A stretch of 64,000 nucleotides of DNA, taken from positions 2,108,001 to 2,172,000 of the forward strand of contig NZ_CP031223.1 in assembly GCF_008973485.1 (NCBI RefSeq), in the 5' to 3' direction. Positions 32,355 to 40,308 of the stretch are shown here, one piece after another. The position numbers were made by a program, and so were the translations under genes. How positions within the stretch are numbered: position 1 is the stretch's first letter; every line of letters begins with the position of its first letter. This stretch comes from Psychrobacillus glaciei. Its GTDB lineage: Bacteria > Bacillota > Bacilli > Bacillales_A > Planococcaceae. The notes beneath the pieces were generated by a model. That model was not told the DNA's origin, did no database searches, and saw only the letters and a program-made list of their open reading frames with translations.

Positions 32355-32391
32355 TTCAAAAATAAAACCCCATAGATATATCTCTACGGGG
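32355..32391 (-). terminator. regulated terminator of the distal FMN riboswitch
   Basis: On the minus strand CCCCGTAGA, a 6-base loop and TCTATGGGG form a perfect 9-bp stem followed by TTTTATTTTT. It is the expression platform of aptamer B and is stronger than the copy near ribE. Confidence 0.8.
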
Positions 32392-32476
32392 TGATTAGGA
32401 AAATTACAATTTACGCAACAACAAATAAACGTATGGAAGTGTATTTTTCTCCATAAGAAAATAAGCTTGCTCGTAC

Positions 32477-32603
32477 ATCCTTCTCCCATCCAGACTATAC
32501 TGTCGGCTTTGGAGTTGCACCAAATCCTGCCTTAAAAAAGGCTCACGGGCTTAGAATTGCTTCATCACCGTCGATTGGGAATTTCACCCGACCCCGAAGG
32601 ACT
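32477..32603 (-). ncRNA. FMN riboswitch (RFN element), copy B, distal
   Basis: A second complete RFN element, almost identical to copy A over the conserved blocks; the only clear difference in the aptamer is a shorter variable hairpin (CCTTTTTTAAGG against CCTTTTTTAAAAGG). It lies about 277 bases upstream of copy A and has its own terminator. The flanking linker (TTTTTCTCCATAAG...GCTTG and TTACGC) is also shared, so the whole unit was duplicated. Confidence 0.95.
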
Positions 32604-32696
32604 ATTCATCTATAAAAAAATTATAGCACTTTAAGAGAAAATTTTCATGTATAAAAATAAACTTAAATTGCTTCATTTCTTTTCTTGAAAGTGAAC

Positions 32697-32729
32697 ACAA
32701 AGAAAGACAGACTTATTTCAGCCTGTCCA
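32697..32729 (-). terminator. terminator of the methyltransferase gene
   Basis: On the minus strand GACAG-GCTGAAATAAGT-CTGTC is followed by TTTCTTTG. It is nearly the same hairpin as the rib operon terminator at 30211-30240 (GACAGGCTGAAATGAGTCTG). Confidence 0.7.
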
Positions 32730-32746
32730 TCTACTTTCTTTACATA

Positions 32747-33487
32747 TTATTTTTTTACTAGTTTAACCATATAAGACATTGCTTCATTTAAGTCAACATT
32801 CTCATGATACTCCCAAGTCTTGTAGTTCATCGCCCCACCAGGTTTAATATCGACAAGCATAAGGTCAGTATTCTCTAATAACATTTTCAAATCTTGAGGA
32901 GAATAACATCTTAAAGATTGAGTAACTTTCCCATCCTCATCAAACCAAGTATCAAGCATGCGGCAATTCATGAAATCAAAGTCATACTTTCGTAGTGTAC
33001 TTCCTGTCCTCATCTTTTGGCCTGCAACACTTGCCCAATACCAAGGAGTATAAATATCGATTAATATACATCCATCGGGTTTTAGCCAATTGCTCAATCG
33101 TTTTAATAATTTGTGTTGATCTTGATCATCACCAATGACAAATCCATCTATATAACAAATAACGTCAAAGGATTTATCAAGTTCGACCTTATAAAAGTCC
33201 CCCTCGATGATTTCAAGATCACCGATTAGCCTAAGTTCGCTTTTCAGCTTTTTCATGTAGTCAATTCGAGATGTTACTAGCTCTACAGCTGTAACATCAT
33301 ATCCTTTTTTAGCAGCTGTTATTGCAAACTCACCGCCTCCAGCACCTAACTCCAAAATGGACTGGAAAGGTCTAGAAGCAAAAGTCTCTATTTTCGTCAA
33401 TATTTCCTCATGCTCTTCGTTCGGGCCTTTAAAGCCGTCTTTATATAATTGAAATTGTTTGTCGTAAAAATTCTTTACCCATTCCAT
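32747..33487 (-). CDS. class I SAM-dependent methyltransferase
   Basis: A 246-residue methyltransferase. Motif I is ILELGAGGGEFAITAAKKG, followed by VTAVELVTSRIDYM (acidic residue at the strand end), EGDFYKV, FDVICYIDGFVIGD and LKPDGCILIDIYTPWYW. It resembles UbiE/Methyltransf_25-type enzymes of unknown substrate. ATG 33487 lies eight bases after AAGGAGTG. It sits upstream of the rib leader on the same strand but is separated from it by a terminator that copies the rib operon terminator, so the neighbourhood may have been rearranged. Confidence 0.82.
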   Translation of the reverse strand: MEWVKNFYDKQFQLYKDGFKGPNEEHEEILTKIETFASRPFQSILELGAGGGEFAITAAKKGYDVTAVELVTSRIDYMKKLKSELRLIGDLEIIEGDFYKVELDKSFDVICYIDGFVIGDDQDQHKLLKRLSNWLKPDGCILIDIYTPWYWASVAGQKMRTGSTLRKYDFDFMNCRMLDTWFDEDGKVTQSLRCYSPQDLKMLLENTDLMLVDIKPGGAMNYKTWEYHENVDLNEAMSYMVKLVKK

Positions 33488-33738
33488 ACTGAACACTCCT
33501 TATTCAACATTTTTTTCATTCAATAAGGTCGATCAGGATGAATCAATTGTAAAGCAGCATATAATGCCCTCCGATAAATTGTAGTTCAATATATTATAAC
33601 AAAAAAATCGTTCTATTCAAAAAAAACAAAAAAATGGATCAGTAACATAAACAGATAATAGGTTACATGCCTTTTTAGTCAATATATATTCGAAAAAACA
33701 TATGAAATAATTAAAATAGTATTGGAACTTACATAAAA

Positions 33739-34302
33739 TCACCACTCATGAATCCTCTCAAACGGGATATTTAACTCTCGTATTTTTTGGTCGATTCGGA
33801 TTCGAATTTCCTCTGTTAATAGACCATTTTTCTTAAGTTGAAATTCCTCTCCATCTGGAAAGTAGAATACATAAAATGGCTGGACGTCATTTTCTAAGTC
33901 ATCAAAATAATGAATACTATCTATACTATCCCACGTGTAGCTTTGTTTATCTTGGGAAAATGCATGACGGAATGTTATGGCTTCCCCTGATAATGATACA
34001 TACGATAAAGATCCACCATGTAAAAGAACAAGGCACCCACATGTACATAAAACAGCGAGTACTATTGATAATTTATTCATATTCATTAGCCATAATGCAA
34101 CAAATGCTAGGAGTAGCAAGAGCATCGCAATTCCACATAGCATAAAGTTAATCTTAGGAACCTGTGTTATCCAAACGCCTCGCTCATAATACAAAGTCTC
34201 CGCAACAATAAGTGGTTCAAAGAAAATAACAAGCGGAGAAAATAAAAATAAACATATGGCCAATGCCATAAAAATATGTCGTCCTTCTGTTCTACGATAC
34301 AT
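33739..34302 (-). CDS. membrane protein with C-terminal PH-like domain
   Basis: A 187-residue protein with three or four helices in the first 105 residues and a cytoplasmic beta-rich C-terminal domain (LSGEAITFRHAFSQDKQSYTWDSIDSIHYFDD...FYVFYFPDGEEFQLKKNG), resembling a bacterial PH domain. No firm family. AGGAGGGGG lies seven bases before ATG 34302. The start overlaps the end of the small gene 34292-34453 by 11 bases, so it is translationally coupled, and it is the fourth gene of the ECF sigma operon. A role in sensing or envelope stress is inference from context. Confidence 0.65.
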   Translation of the reverse strand: MYRRTEGRHIFMALAICLFLFSPLVIFFEPLIVAETLYYERGVWITQVPKINFMLCGIAMLLLLLAFVALWLMNMNKLSIVLAVLCTCGCLVLLHGGSLSYVSLSGEAITFRHAFSQDKQSYTWDSIDSIHYFDDLENDVQPFYVFYFPDGEEFQLKKNGLLTEEIRIRIDQKIRELNIPFERIHEW

Positions 34303-34453
34303 GATACATCCCCCTCCTCTTTGCCCAAACGAACAATAAAATTACAATAAGGATACTAGTGACACATACGAGCATTCCACTTGTAAAATCCATATGAAAG
34401 TTCCATAATTGCCTAGCGATCTCTCCATCTAGAATGCTAGGAATTTTGAGCAT
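34292..34453 (-). CDS. 53-residue single-helix membrane protein
   Basis: A small gene reading MLKIPSILDGEIARQLWNFH then a membrane helix (about residues 24-43, FTSGMLVCVTSILIVILLFVWA) and a basic tail KRRGMYHVS. ATG 34453 follows GGAGAGGTGAG with correct spacing, and the 3' end overlaps the next gene. Position between the anti-sigma-like gene and the PH-like gene, plus tight spacing on both sides, supports a real gene. No homologue recognised. Confidence 0.7.
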   Translation of the reverse strand: MLKIPSILDGEIARQLWNFHMDFTSGMLVCVTSILIVILLFVWAKRRGMYHVS

Positions 34454-34479
34454 TTACTCACCTCTCCGACTCAAATAGT

Positions 34480-35196
34480 TTATTTTTTCAAATACGCTTC
34501 AATTTCCAGATATTCATTCTTCAGTAATAACTTAAAATAATCAAGCGTTTCATAATCAAAGCAATCCAAATAAGGAACAACTTTAAAGTAAAGCGTTATA
34601 TCTTCTCCTTGCTTGACTTTACTTCGCGCATCGCCTTTAAAATGAAGGAGAAAATAAGATTTTGTATCATTTTCAAAACGAATGGTTGTTAGATTCGTTG
34701 TTGCATCATATTTAACTTGCATTACTTTATCTAAGATAGCAATCTTATCTCCGATTTCGTAGCCACCAAAGTACTGTACGTACGAGCGATTTTCTTCATC
34801 AAATTGTAGATCATCCATTTCCCAAAGTGTCATTGGATGCTTTTCACCTACTTTGTTTTTATGACTTGCTGATACACGGACAAACTTATACTCTTCATCT
34901 CCTATAATTTCCTGACTACCACGGATGAAACTTGTTGGCTTATCTACGCATGCCCCAGCGCTATTAACAAATACACTTTCTGTTTTAAAATCCTGCCGAA
35001 CGATAAAAAACAGAACTAGAGCTACTACAATCGTTAGTGGCATTATGATGACCATTGGTACAAATGCACTTTTCCAAGAGGAATGAATCGGAGTATGAAT
35101 TTTATTACGCAGTGATTCAACGAAATCTTTGTCAGGTTCTAAATCTGGACGATCTGCTAAGGCCTTTAACCAATTAGGATCTTTTTCATCTTGCAT
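34480..35196 (-). CDS. membrane protein, probable anti-sigma factor
   Basis: A 238-residue single-pass protein: about 40 cytoplasmic residues (MQDEKDPNWLKALADRPDLE...), a helix at about 45-66 (AFVPMVIIMPLTIVVALVLFFIV), then an outer domain of about 170 residues of mostly beta character. The N-terminus is short and lacks a zinc motif. Being second after an ECF sigma gene with overlapping codons, it is probably its anti-sigma factor. ATG 35196 lies inside the sigma gene's last codons with GGAGTGG upstream. No DUF4179 signature, so it is not a close relative of the pair at 17-19 kb. Confidence 0.65.
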   Translation of the reverse strand: MQDEKDPNWLKALADRPDLEPDKDFVESLRNKIHTPIHSSWKSAFVPMVIIMPLTIVVALVLFFIVRQDFKTESVFVNSAGACVDKPTSFIRGSQEIIGDEEYKFVRVSASHKNKVGEKHPMTLWEMDDLQFDEENRSYVQYFGGYEIGDKIAILDKVMQVKYDATTNLTTIRFENDTKSYFLLHFKGDARSKVKQGEDITLYFKVVPYLDCFDYETLDYFKLLLKNEYLEIEAYLKK

Positions 35197-35716
35197 ACAG
35201 GTCCACTCCAATCTCTAGCTTTCTATCCTTCTTCATTTTTGCAATCGCTCGGTGATAATCCACTCGTACCTTTAACTCGGTGCATCCTAAAATGGCTGCC
35301 GTTTCTTTATTACTGAATTCTTTTAATCCTTTTAAAATAACGAGGCTACGGTAATGCGGTTTTAAAGAGAGTAGTGCCTCTTGCAATAAAGCCCAATCCT
35401 CCTGCATCAGCACTCGCTGTTCTGCAGTTTCCCCACTAAGTTGGCTCTTTTTTTCTAACTTGCTAGGAAGTAGCCGTCTTAACACCTGTTTCCTATGAAT
35501 ATCGACAGCTGTATTGCGAGCAATGGATAATATCCAAGTTTTTTGCTTCGTTTCATCCTTCAGTTGTGAAAAGTTTCTCATCACTTTAATAAATGTTTCT
35601 TGTGTAATATCCTCTGCATCCTGCTTATTGTTTGTATAATACAACGCAAATTGATAGACATCCCGGTAATATTGGTTGTATAGCTCTTCTATGTATCTAT
35701 TTGTTCGATCCAACAT
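35186..35716 (-). CDS. ECF RNA polymerase sigma factor
   Basis: A 176-residue sigma factor with regions 2 and 4 only: region 2 contains YNQYYRDVYQFALYYTNNKQDAEDITQETFIKV then TWILSIARNTAVDIHR, and region 4 LKPHYRSLVILKGLKEFSNKETAAILGCTELKVRVDYHRAIAKMKK. The open frame extends to 35812, but residues before MLDRTNRYIEEL look non-coding, and GGGGTGAG sits just before ATG 35716 (TTG 35713 is an alternative). It leads an operon of four genes (sigma, anti-sigma-like, small membrane protein, PH-like membrane protein). The signal is unknown. Confidence 0.85.
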   Translation of the reverse strand: MLDRTNRYIEELYNQYYRDVYQFALYYTNNKQDAEDITQETFIKVMRNFSQLKDETKQKTWILSIARNTAVDIHRKQVLRRLLPSKLEKKSQLSGETAEQRVLMQEDWALLQEALLSLKPHYRSLVILKGLKEFSNKETAAILGCTELKVRVDYHRAIAKMKKDRKLEIGVDLYAR

Positions 35717-35958
35717 CTCACCCCATTTATTGGCGTTTGTAATAAGTCGTTTGAGAATTAAACCTGTTTCAAAAAAAAGAAGCATATTCAAAAGAAATTT
35801 GAATATACCCATAAATTCCTTATTAAGTTAATTATACCATTCGAATAATTTCAATTTGAATTTTCTAAAAATAATTAGAAGTGAATAGATTTTTAAGTTA
35901 ATATATACAGAAGATTACATTTAGTTTTATTCAAATTTGTAGAAAGAAGGTTTTTAAA

Positions 35959-36594
35959 ATAAATATATGCTTTATTGGTGGTGGGAATCATCTTAACAAC
36001 GAACTGAAAGAGGTTATTCATCAATTATCTAATTATGTTATGACAGAACACAAAGTATTAATCATTCCATTTGCAACGGAAGTATCTAAATATGAAGGCT
36101 GGTTTAAAATAATTGAGCAAACTTTCAACATAATAGGAAACAAAAATGTGGAGCTGCTCCAGTTTGAAACGGATGCTCACGACATGGTTAGGAAAATTAG
36201 TGCACACGATGTACTTTATTTAATTGGAGGAAGACCAGATTTGTTAATGCAAAGATTACACGAAAAAAATCTAATACCTGTAATTAAGCAGTTTCAAGGC
36301 TTAATAATTGGTTATAGCGCAGGTGCGTTAGTTTTATCTAATGATTGTATTATTTCAAAAGATGGGGATTATCCCAAAACCAATGTAATAAAAGGGATAG
36401 GATTGGTTGATTTTAGTATAGAAGTACATTACGAACCGAGCATAGATGAAGAAATAATAGGATTATCTAATAAAAGGGAGATATACGCCATTCCGAATGG
36501 TTCTGCAATTTTTTCGGATGGTACAAAAATAATGTGTATAAACGAAATATATCACTTCAGTAATTTAAAAAAAGAAAAAATTGCTCTCTTATAA
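35959..36594 (+). CDS. peptidase S51-like (peptidase E family) protein with non-standard start
   Basis: A 211-residue protein of the class-I glutamine-amidotransferase-like peptidase E (S51) fold. The nucleophile elbow is GYSAGAL, and IEVHYEPS supplies a candidate histidine; LIGGRPD is the usual oxyanion-loop block. The first ATG in frame is 36040, but the frame continues upstream as NICFIGGGNHLNNELKEVIH, the conserved first strand and GGGN motif of the family. The natural start position carries ATA (35959-35961), eight bases after GAAAGAAGG. Either ATA is used as a start, or a start codon was lost and only a shortened product is made. Substrate unknown. It is followed by the RelA/SpoT-like gene after 61 bases. 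Confidence 0.75.
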   Translation: MNICFIGGGNHLNNELKEVIHQLSNYVMTEHKVLIIPFATEVSKYEGWFKIIEQTFNIIGNKNVELLQFETDAHDMVRKISAHDVLYLIGGRPDLLMQRLHEKNLIPVIKQFQGLIIGYSAGALVLSNDCIISKDGDYPKTNVIKGIGLVDFSIEVHYEPSIDEEIIGLSNKREIYAIPNGSAIFSDGTKIMCINEIYHFSNLKKEKIALL

Positions 36595-36655
36595 TCTTCA
36601 TAATTGTCTAATCTAAGTATTTCCAGTTGAAATAGAATAAAATGAGGTGGGATAG

Positions 36656-38071
36656 TTGGTAAATGATGTGAAAGTTTTGCTCATGTATAAATGTAAATAC
36701 TTATCCGATGAGGAAAAAGTAGAATTACAAAAGGCAATAGAATTCTCAGAGAAAGCACATATTTATCAAAAAAGAGCGACGGGAGAGCCATATGTTATTC
36801 ATCCACTGGAAGTATGTCTAATATTATCGGAGTATGAGGCAGATTTAACCACTTTAATATGTGCATTACTGCATGATGTTGTGGAGGATACCGAAGTTTC
36901 TTTGTCTGAAATCGAAGAGCATTTTGGCAGTCAAGTTGCTTACATTGTGGATGGTTTAACAAAGTTTGAAAAAGGTGTATTTGAAAAAGAAGAGTACAGT
37001 GCGGTTAACACAGAAAAACTTCTCTCCATGGCGATACTTGACATTCGAATTGCTGTAGTTAAACTGGCAGATCGGCTGCATAATATGAGAACGCTCGCAA
37101 TTAAAAGAATCGAAAAGAAAATACCTTATGCAAATGAAACCTTATTATTCTTTTCCCCACTTGCCGAAAAGATAGGCTTGTATAAGATGCAAGAGGAATT
37201 AGAAGACTTAGGATTTAGCTATTTAAATCCTCCAAGATATACTCTGTTTAAAAAAATTATGAATGATTATACGCAAGTATATTCTGAGATATTTAATCAA
37301 TTTCTTCATCATGTACATGAAGAAGATTCAAGTGAATTCATCGTTCATACAAATTGGAAGAAACCACCCCTCTTTCAATTATATAATCTAGTAAGCGAAG
37401 GACATAATTTGCAAGAACTTTTTACAATTCACATAACTACGAAAACAACCCTTAATTGTTATATTGTTCTTGGCACTATCCACTCCCTATTCGAGCCGGT
37501 GCCTAATCAATTTGTAGACAAAATAGCGATTGAAAATCACCCATTTTTAAAATATCTAGAGACTAAGGTTAAAATTGAAGATTTGATTCTCCGTGTGATT
37601 ATTCAGGATGAAGCTACAAAAACCTACTATGAACATGGTGTTTTTGCCAAGCTAAAAGAAAATGATATTCAAAGTTTAAGTAATTCTTTATTAGGTACGT
37701 CTATCCATTCTGTAAAAACGATTGCTAAAAATTCAATAGCATTTTGTGAGTTAATTTCATTTGAATTATTTCAGAAAGAAATAACGGTGTTCACTCCGAA
37801 AATGGATGTGATCATATTACCAATAAATTCAAACATCATTGATTTTGCATATGCTTTAGATCCTTCACTTGCAAATAGAATGTCTTTCGCAAAAGTAAAT
37901 AGTGAATTCCAGTCACCCCAAACAGTCCTACAAGACATGGACATTATAGAAATCCACACCAAAAATAAAATAACAGTGGATGCTAAATGGTTACACCATG
38001 TACAAACATCGAAGGCCCTTAAAGAAATAATGGGGGTTGTTAATAAAAGTAAAAAAATACTAAATTTTTGA
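36656..38071 (+). CDS. RelA/SpoT homologue with HD hydrolase and degenerate synthetase
   Basis: A 471-residue long-RSH-like protein. The N-terminal (p)ppGpp hydrolase HD domain is intact: YQKRATGEPYVIHP (His49), LLHDVVEDTE (His73-Asp74, Glu77-Asp78) and KLADRLHNMRTL (Asp139). The next region (about 220-335) can be followed against Rel synthetases (CYIVLGTIHSLFEPVP, FVDKIAI), but the substrate and catalytic residues are lost: the R-x-K...YS block, YDLLAVRI (here QELFTIHI), YQSLHTTV (here FLKYLETKV) and EVQIRT. A TGS domain follows (about 380-440). There is no ACT/RRM domain. TTG 36656 lies five bases after AGGTGG. It probably acts as a hydrolase only, perhaps of an alarmone made by another enzyme; this is inference. 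Confidence 0.82.
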   Translation: MVNDVKVLLMYKCKYLSDEEKVELQKAIEFSEKAHIYQKRATGEPYVIHPLEVCLILSEYEADLTTLICALLHDVVEDTEVSLSEIEEHFGSQVAYIVDGLTKFEKGVFEKEEYSAVNTEKLLSMAILDIRIAVVKLADRLHNMRTLAIKRIEKKIPYANETLLFFSPLAEKIGLYKMQEELEDLGFSYLNPPRYTLFKKIMNDYTQVYSEIFNQFLHHVHEEDSSEFIVHTNWKKPPLFQLYNLVSEGHNLQELFTIHITTKTTLNCYIVLGTIHSLFEPVPNQFVDKIAIENHPFLKYLETKVKIEDLILRVIIQDEATKTYYEHGVFAKLKENDIQSLSNSLLGTSIHSVKTIAKNSIAFCELISFELFQKEITVFTPKMDVIILPINSNIIDFAYALDPSLANRMSFAKVNSEFQSPQTVLQDMDIIEIHTKNKITVDAKWLHHVQTSKALKEIMGVVNKSKKILNF

Positions 38072-38203
38072 CTATGTCAAGTCAACGGAAACTGTCTAAT
38101 TATCTCATAGCAACCCCTTGAAAACATACCATTCAGTCTTTTAAACAATATTACCATTTCTTTTTACAGATATATTTCCGCTTTCATTTAACATTTTCAT
38201 TTA

Positions 38204-38602
38204 CTAACCTTCCAACAATTTAATGTAAGGTATCTCGGTACCATCAACAACAGCAACGTAAAATCCCTTGCCCGTTGCGTATATTTTCGTTCCAACAGGC
38301 AACTTACTTGCTGTACCATTATTAAAGTTGAATGCTGATACTTTTTGTTTTGTTATTTCCCCAACTTGGTTCCCTAGCGTATAGTAGGTATCTTGTACCC
38401 ATTCAATATCTTGAGCATTGGCATATACAATATCTTCTAAAAGAAAAATATCTGCATCTCCATTTTTAAGCATATCTTTTGGTGTTGGATTTCCAGTTGT
38501 CATTCCATTGGAACAACCTGAAACTATTAATGAAACCAAAGAAACAAAGAATAATACACGAACTATTCTTACTTGATTATTCCATTGTTTTAACAAAAAC
38601 AC
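38204..38602 (-). CDS. lipoprotein of unknown function
   Basis: A 132-residue lipoprotein: a signal peptide with basic start and lipobox (VSGC) is followed by about 100 residues of small beta domain (VSAFNFNNGTASKLPVGTKIYATGKGFYVAVVDGTEIPYIKL), SH3-like in pattern. The start is set at GTG 38602, which follows AAAGGAAGTG; the open frame goes on to 38680 but without a good site and with unlikely signal-peptide content. No family recognised. It lies just downstream of an ArsR-type regulator on the same strand, so it may be its target. Confidence 0.65.
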   Translation of the reverse strand: MFLLKQWNNQVRIVRVLFFVSLVSLIVSGCSNGMTTGNPTPKDMLKNGDADIFLLEDIVYANAQDIEWVQDTYYTLGNQVGEITKQKVSAFNFNNGTASKLPVGTKIYATGKGFYVAVVDGTEIPYIKLLEG

Positions 38603-38676
38603 AGAATTTACACTTCCTTTTATTAGAAAAAAAGAGAAAGGGCGGCTCTTTAATAAATTGTTAAGCATCCCTCTAC

Positions 38677-39720
38677 TCATTGATTTAGATATAACTCCAA
38701 TTCTTTTGATAGCACATCAAACGCTATTCTTTTAAGAGAATACTTTGCATCGATAATCTCCACTAACTTAGCTGCTCTTAATATCTTTAGATGATGGTGG
38801 ATGGTAGATTTACCGATATTTAAATTTTCGGTAATATCCTGCAATGTTCGATCGTGTTCATATAGTAATTTAACGATTCTTAGACGTACCTCATCCCCGA
38901 GTGCTTTGTGTTTTTGCACAATAAAGTTATTCGGTGTATAACGATCATTAGGTGTAATACTTTCATCGGCAATAGGATAATAAAAGACCTTTGTACCTTC
39001 AATATCTGCCTCAATGTTCCACGGACGATAGATGTATTGTGGGATTAACAACACGTTATGAATACTAGGTTCTGGCAAATATGAGACGCCCCTTGTAGCC
39101 CATTCAACCAACTCTTCTGGAGGCATATTATCTAACATCTTTTTCTTCATTTCATAATCTGTTTTCAAGATGGTTTGAAGACGGTATAAATCTTTCTCAA
39201 TAATCGCTTCATACCAATCCGTCATCACATTAATAAGGTGTTCTTTTAATCGTCTTCCATTCGCTTGGCAAATGAATTCAATATAGTTAGGAAAAAATGA
39301 ATGATCATTTGTAAGCTTCATCATTTCCTTCATGGCCGATTCTTCGCCTAATGCAGCTCTTCGTCTTAATTCTTGGTATTTATTTCCGATAAAAGGTAGA
39401 CAAATAAATGTTAAATCCTCTAAAGGTAGTGCCTGAATAAAAGAAGTAAACTCTTTTAACTCATTGAAGTCCCCAATATGGAGCAACTGTAGCAAAGCCT
39501 TCCATGTATTTTTATTTGAAACAAAGTCTAATTCCACTAGTAATCCAACAGGTAGGGACTCTTTTAATTCCTCCCAATAATCTGCTGGTTTTTCTAACGT
39601 TTTAATAATAGGTGTATTAGTAATTGCAGCAATCCCAAGTGCACACTCCCACAATACCGAGTATGTAACGTGAACTTGATACGTTTCCCTCTTTCTACTT
39701 GTATGATTTAATACTTCCAT
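38677..39720 (-). CDS. ArsR-family regulator with long N-terminal domain
   Basis: A 347-residue protein. The last 75 residues form an ArsR/SmtB winged helix (KALGDEVRLRIVKLLYEHDRTLQDITENLNIGKSTIHHHLKILRAAKLVEI), matching the HTH_20/ArsR family. The first 265 residues are a helical domain without recognised family, seen in some Bacillaceae ArsR-type regulators. No metal-binding cysteine box is visible. ATG 39720 lies after GGGGGGTGATG. The DNA and inducer are unknown; the lipoprotein gene downstream may be regulated. Confidence 0.75.
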   Translation of the reverse strand: MEVLNHTSRKRETYQVHVTYSVLWECALGIAAITNTPIIKTLEKPADYWEELKESLPVGLLVELDFVSNKNTWKALLQLLHIGDFNELKEFTSFIQALPLEDLTFICLPFIGNKYQELRRRAALGEESAMKEMMKLTNDHSFFPNYIEFICQANGRRLKEHLINVMTDWYEAIIEKDLYRLQTILKTDYEMKKKMLDNMPPEELVEWATRGVSYLPEPSIHNVLLIPQYIYRPWNIEADIEGTKVFYYPIADESITPNDRYTPNNFIVQKHKALGDEVRLRIVKLLYEHDRTLQDITENLNIGKSTIHHHLKILRAAKLVEIIDAKYSLKRIAFDVLSKELELYLNQ

Positions 39721-39827
39721 TTCATCACCCCCCACTGTAAAATTCTATGTATTTAGAATATACTATTCAATTGTTTTGGAATCAATAGAGAAATTTATTA
39801 TTACAAGAAAAACGGTTTTTCGTAGTG

Positions 39828-40004
39828 TTATGCCCCTAGTTGCAATGATTTGAGTCCCTCTAATTGATGGATAAATTCCCCAGAGTACTTAATATTCTTA
39901 TAGAACATGTGAATATCTCTACCTTTAAGTTCTGTATTTATAGCTCATTTACCGTAGTAACCTTGATCGCGAAGTGATTCCGCCACTTCATGAACCTTTT
40001 TGAG
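39828..40004 (-). pseudogene. coding remnant with in-frame stop
   Basis: The minus-strand frame reads KKVHEVAESLRDQGYYGK, a TGA, then AINTELKGRDIHMFYKNIKY and SGEFIHQLEGLKSLQLGA with TAA at 39828-39830. The composition is clearly coding, but no start or ribosome site is seen, and the internal stop marks it as decayed. It looks like the C-terminal 60 residues of a protein of unrecognised family. The rest of the gap 39721-40508 holds a repeat (40087), a hairpin (40272) and nothing else recognisable. Confidence 0.55.
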
Positions 40005-40086
40005 TACTCAGTACTAATTGCAAAACAATTTATAGAAATCATGTGTTGCTTAGCTAGGTGAATCTATTTACACTTTATAGAACTTC

Positions 40087-40149
40087 GAGACCAGTAGTAC
40101 TAGAACCAAGACCAATTCAACTTAAAGCGAGACTAATTGGGGTTCACTG
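40087..40149. repeat. 21-bp degenerate tandem repeat (GAGACCAAT family), three units
   Basis: Three units of exactly 21 bp start at 40087, 40108 and 40129: GAGACCAGT, AAGACCAAT and GAGACTAAT are followed by about 10 variable bases. The conserved half and the period match the array at 29374-29475, so both belong to one dispersed family. Confidence 0.7.
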
Positions 40150-40271
40150 TAAATTTTTATTCTCCTTTAGACAATAGATTGAAAGCATTTATAAATACTT
40201 TTACTTTGAATGGCATGTTTAGATAAAAATAGATTTTCTCAGCCAACGAGGCTTCTCTTCAAAATAGCATA

Positions 40272-40308
40272 AAAACTCATTTGCAATTTATCATTGCAAA
40301 TGAGTTTT
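40272..40308. terminator. hairpin, probable bidirectional terminator
   Basis: Perfect 16-base arms AAAACTCATTTGCAAT and ATTGCAAATGAGTTTT around a 5-base loop, with A and T tracts on both ends. It lies 200 bases downstream of the SRPBCC gene (minus strand), which it may terminate. Confidence 0.65.
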
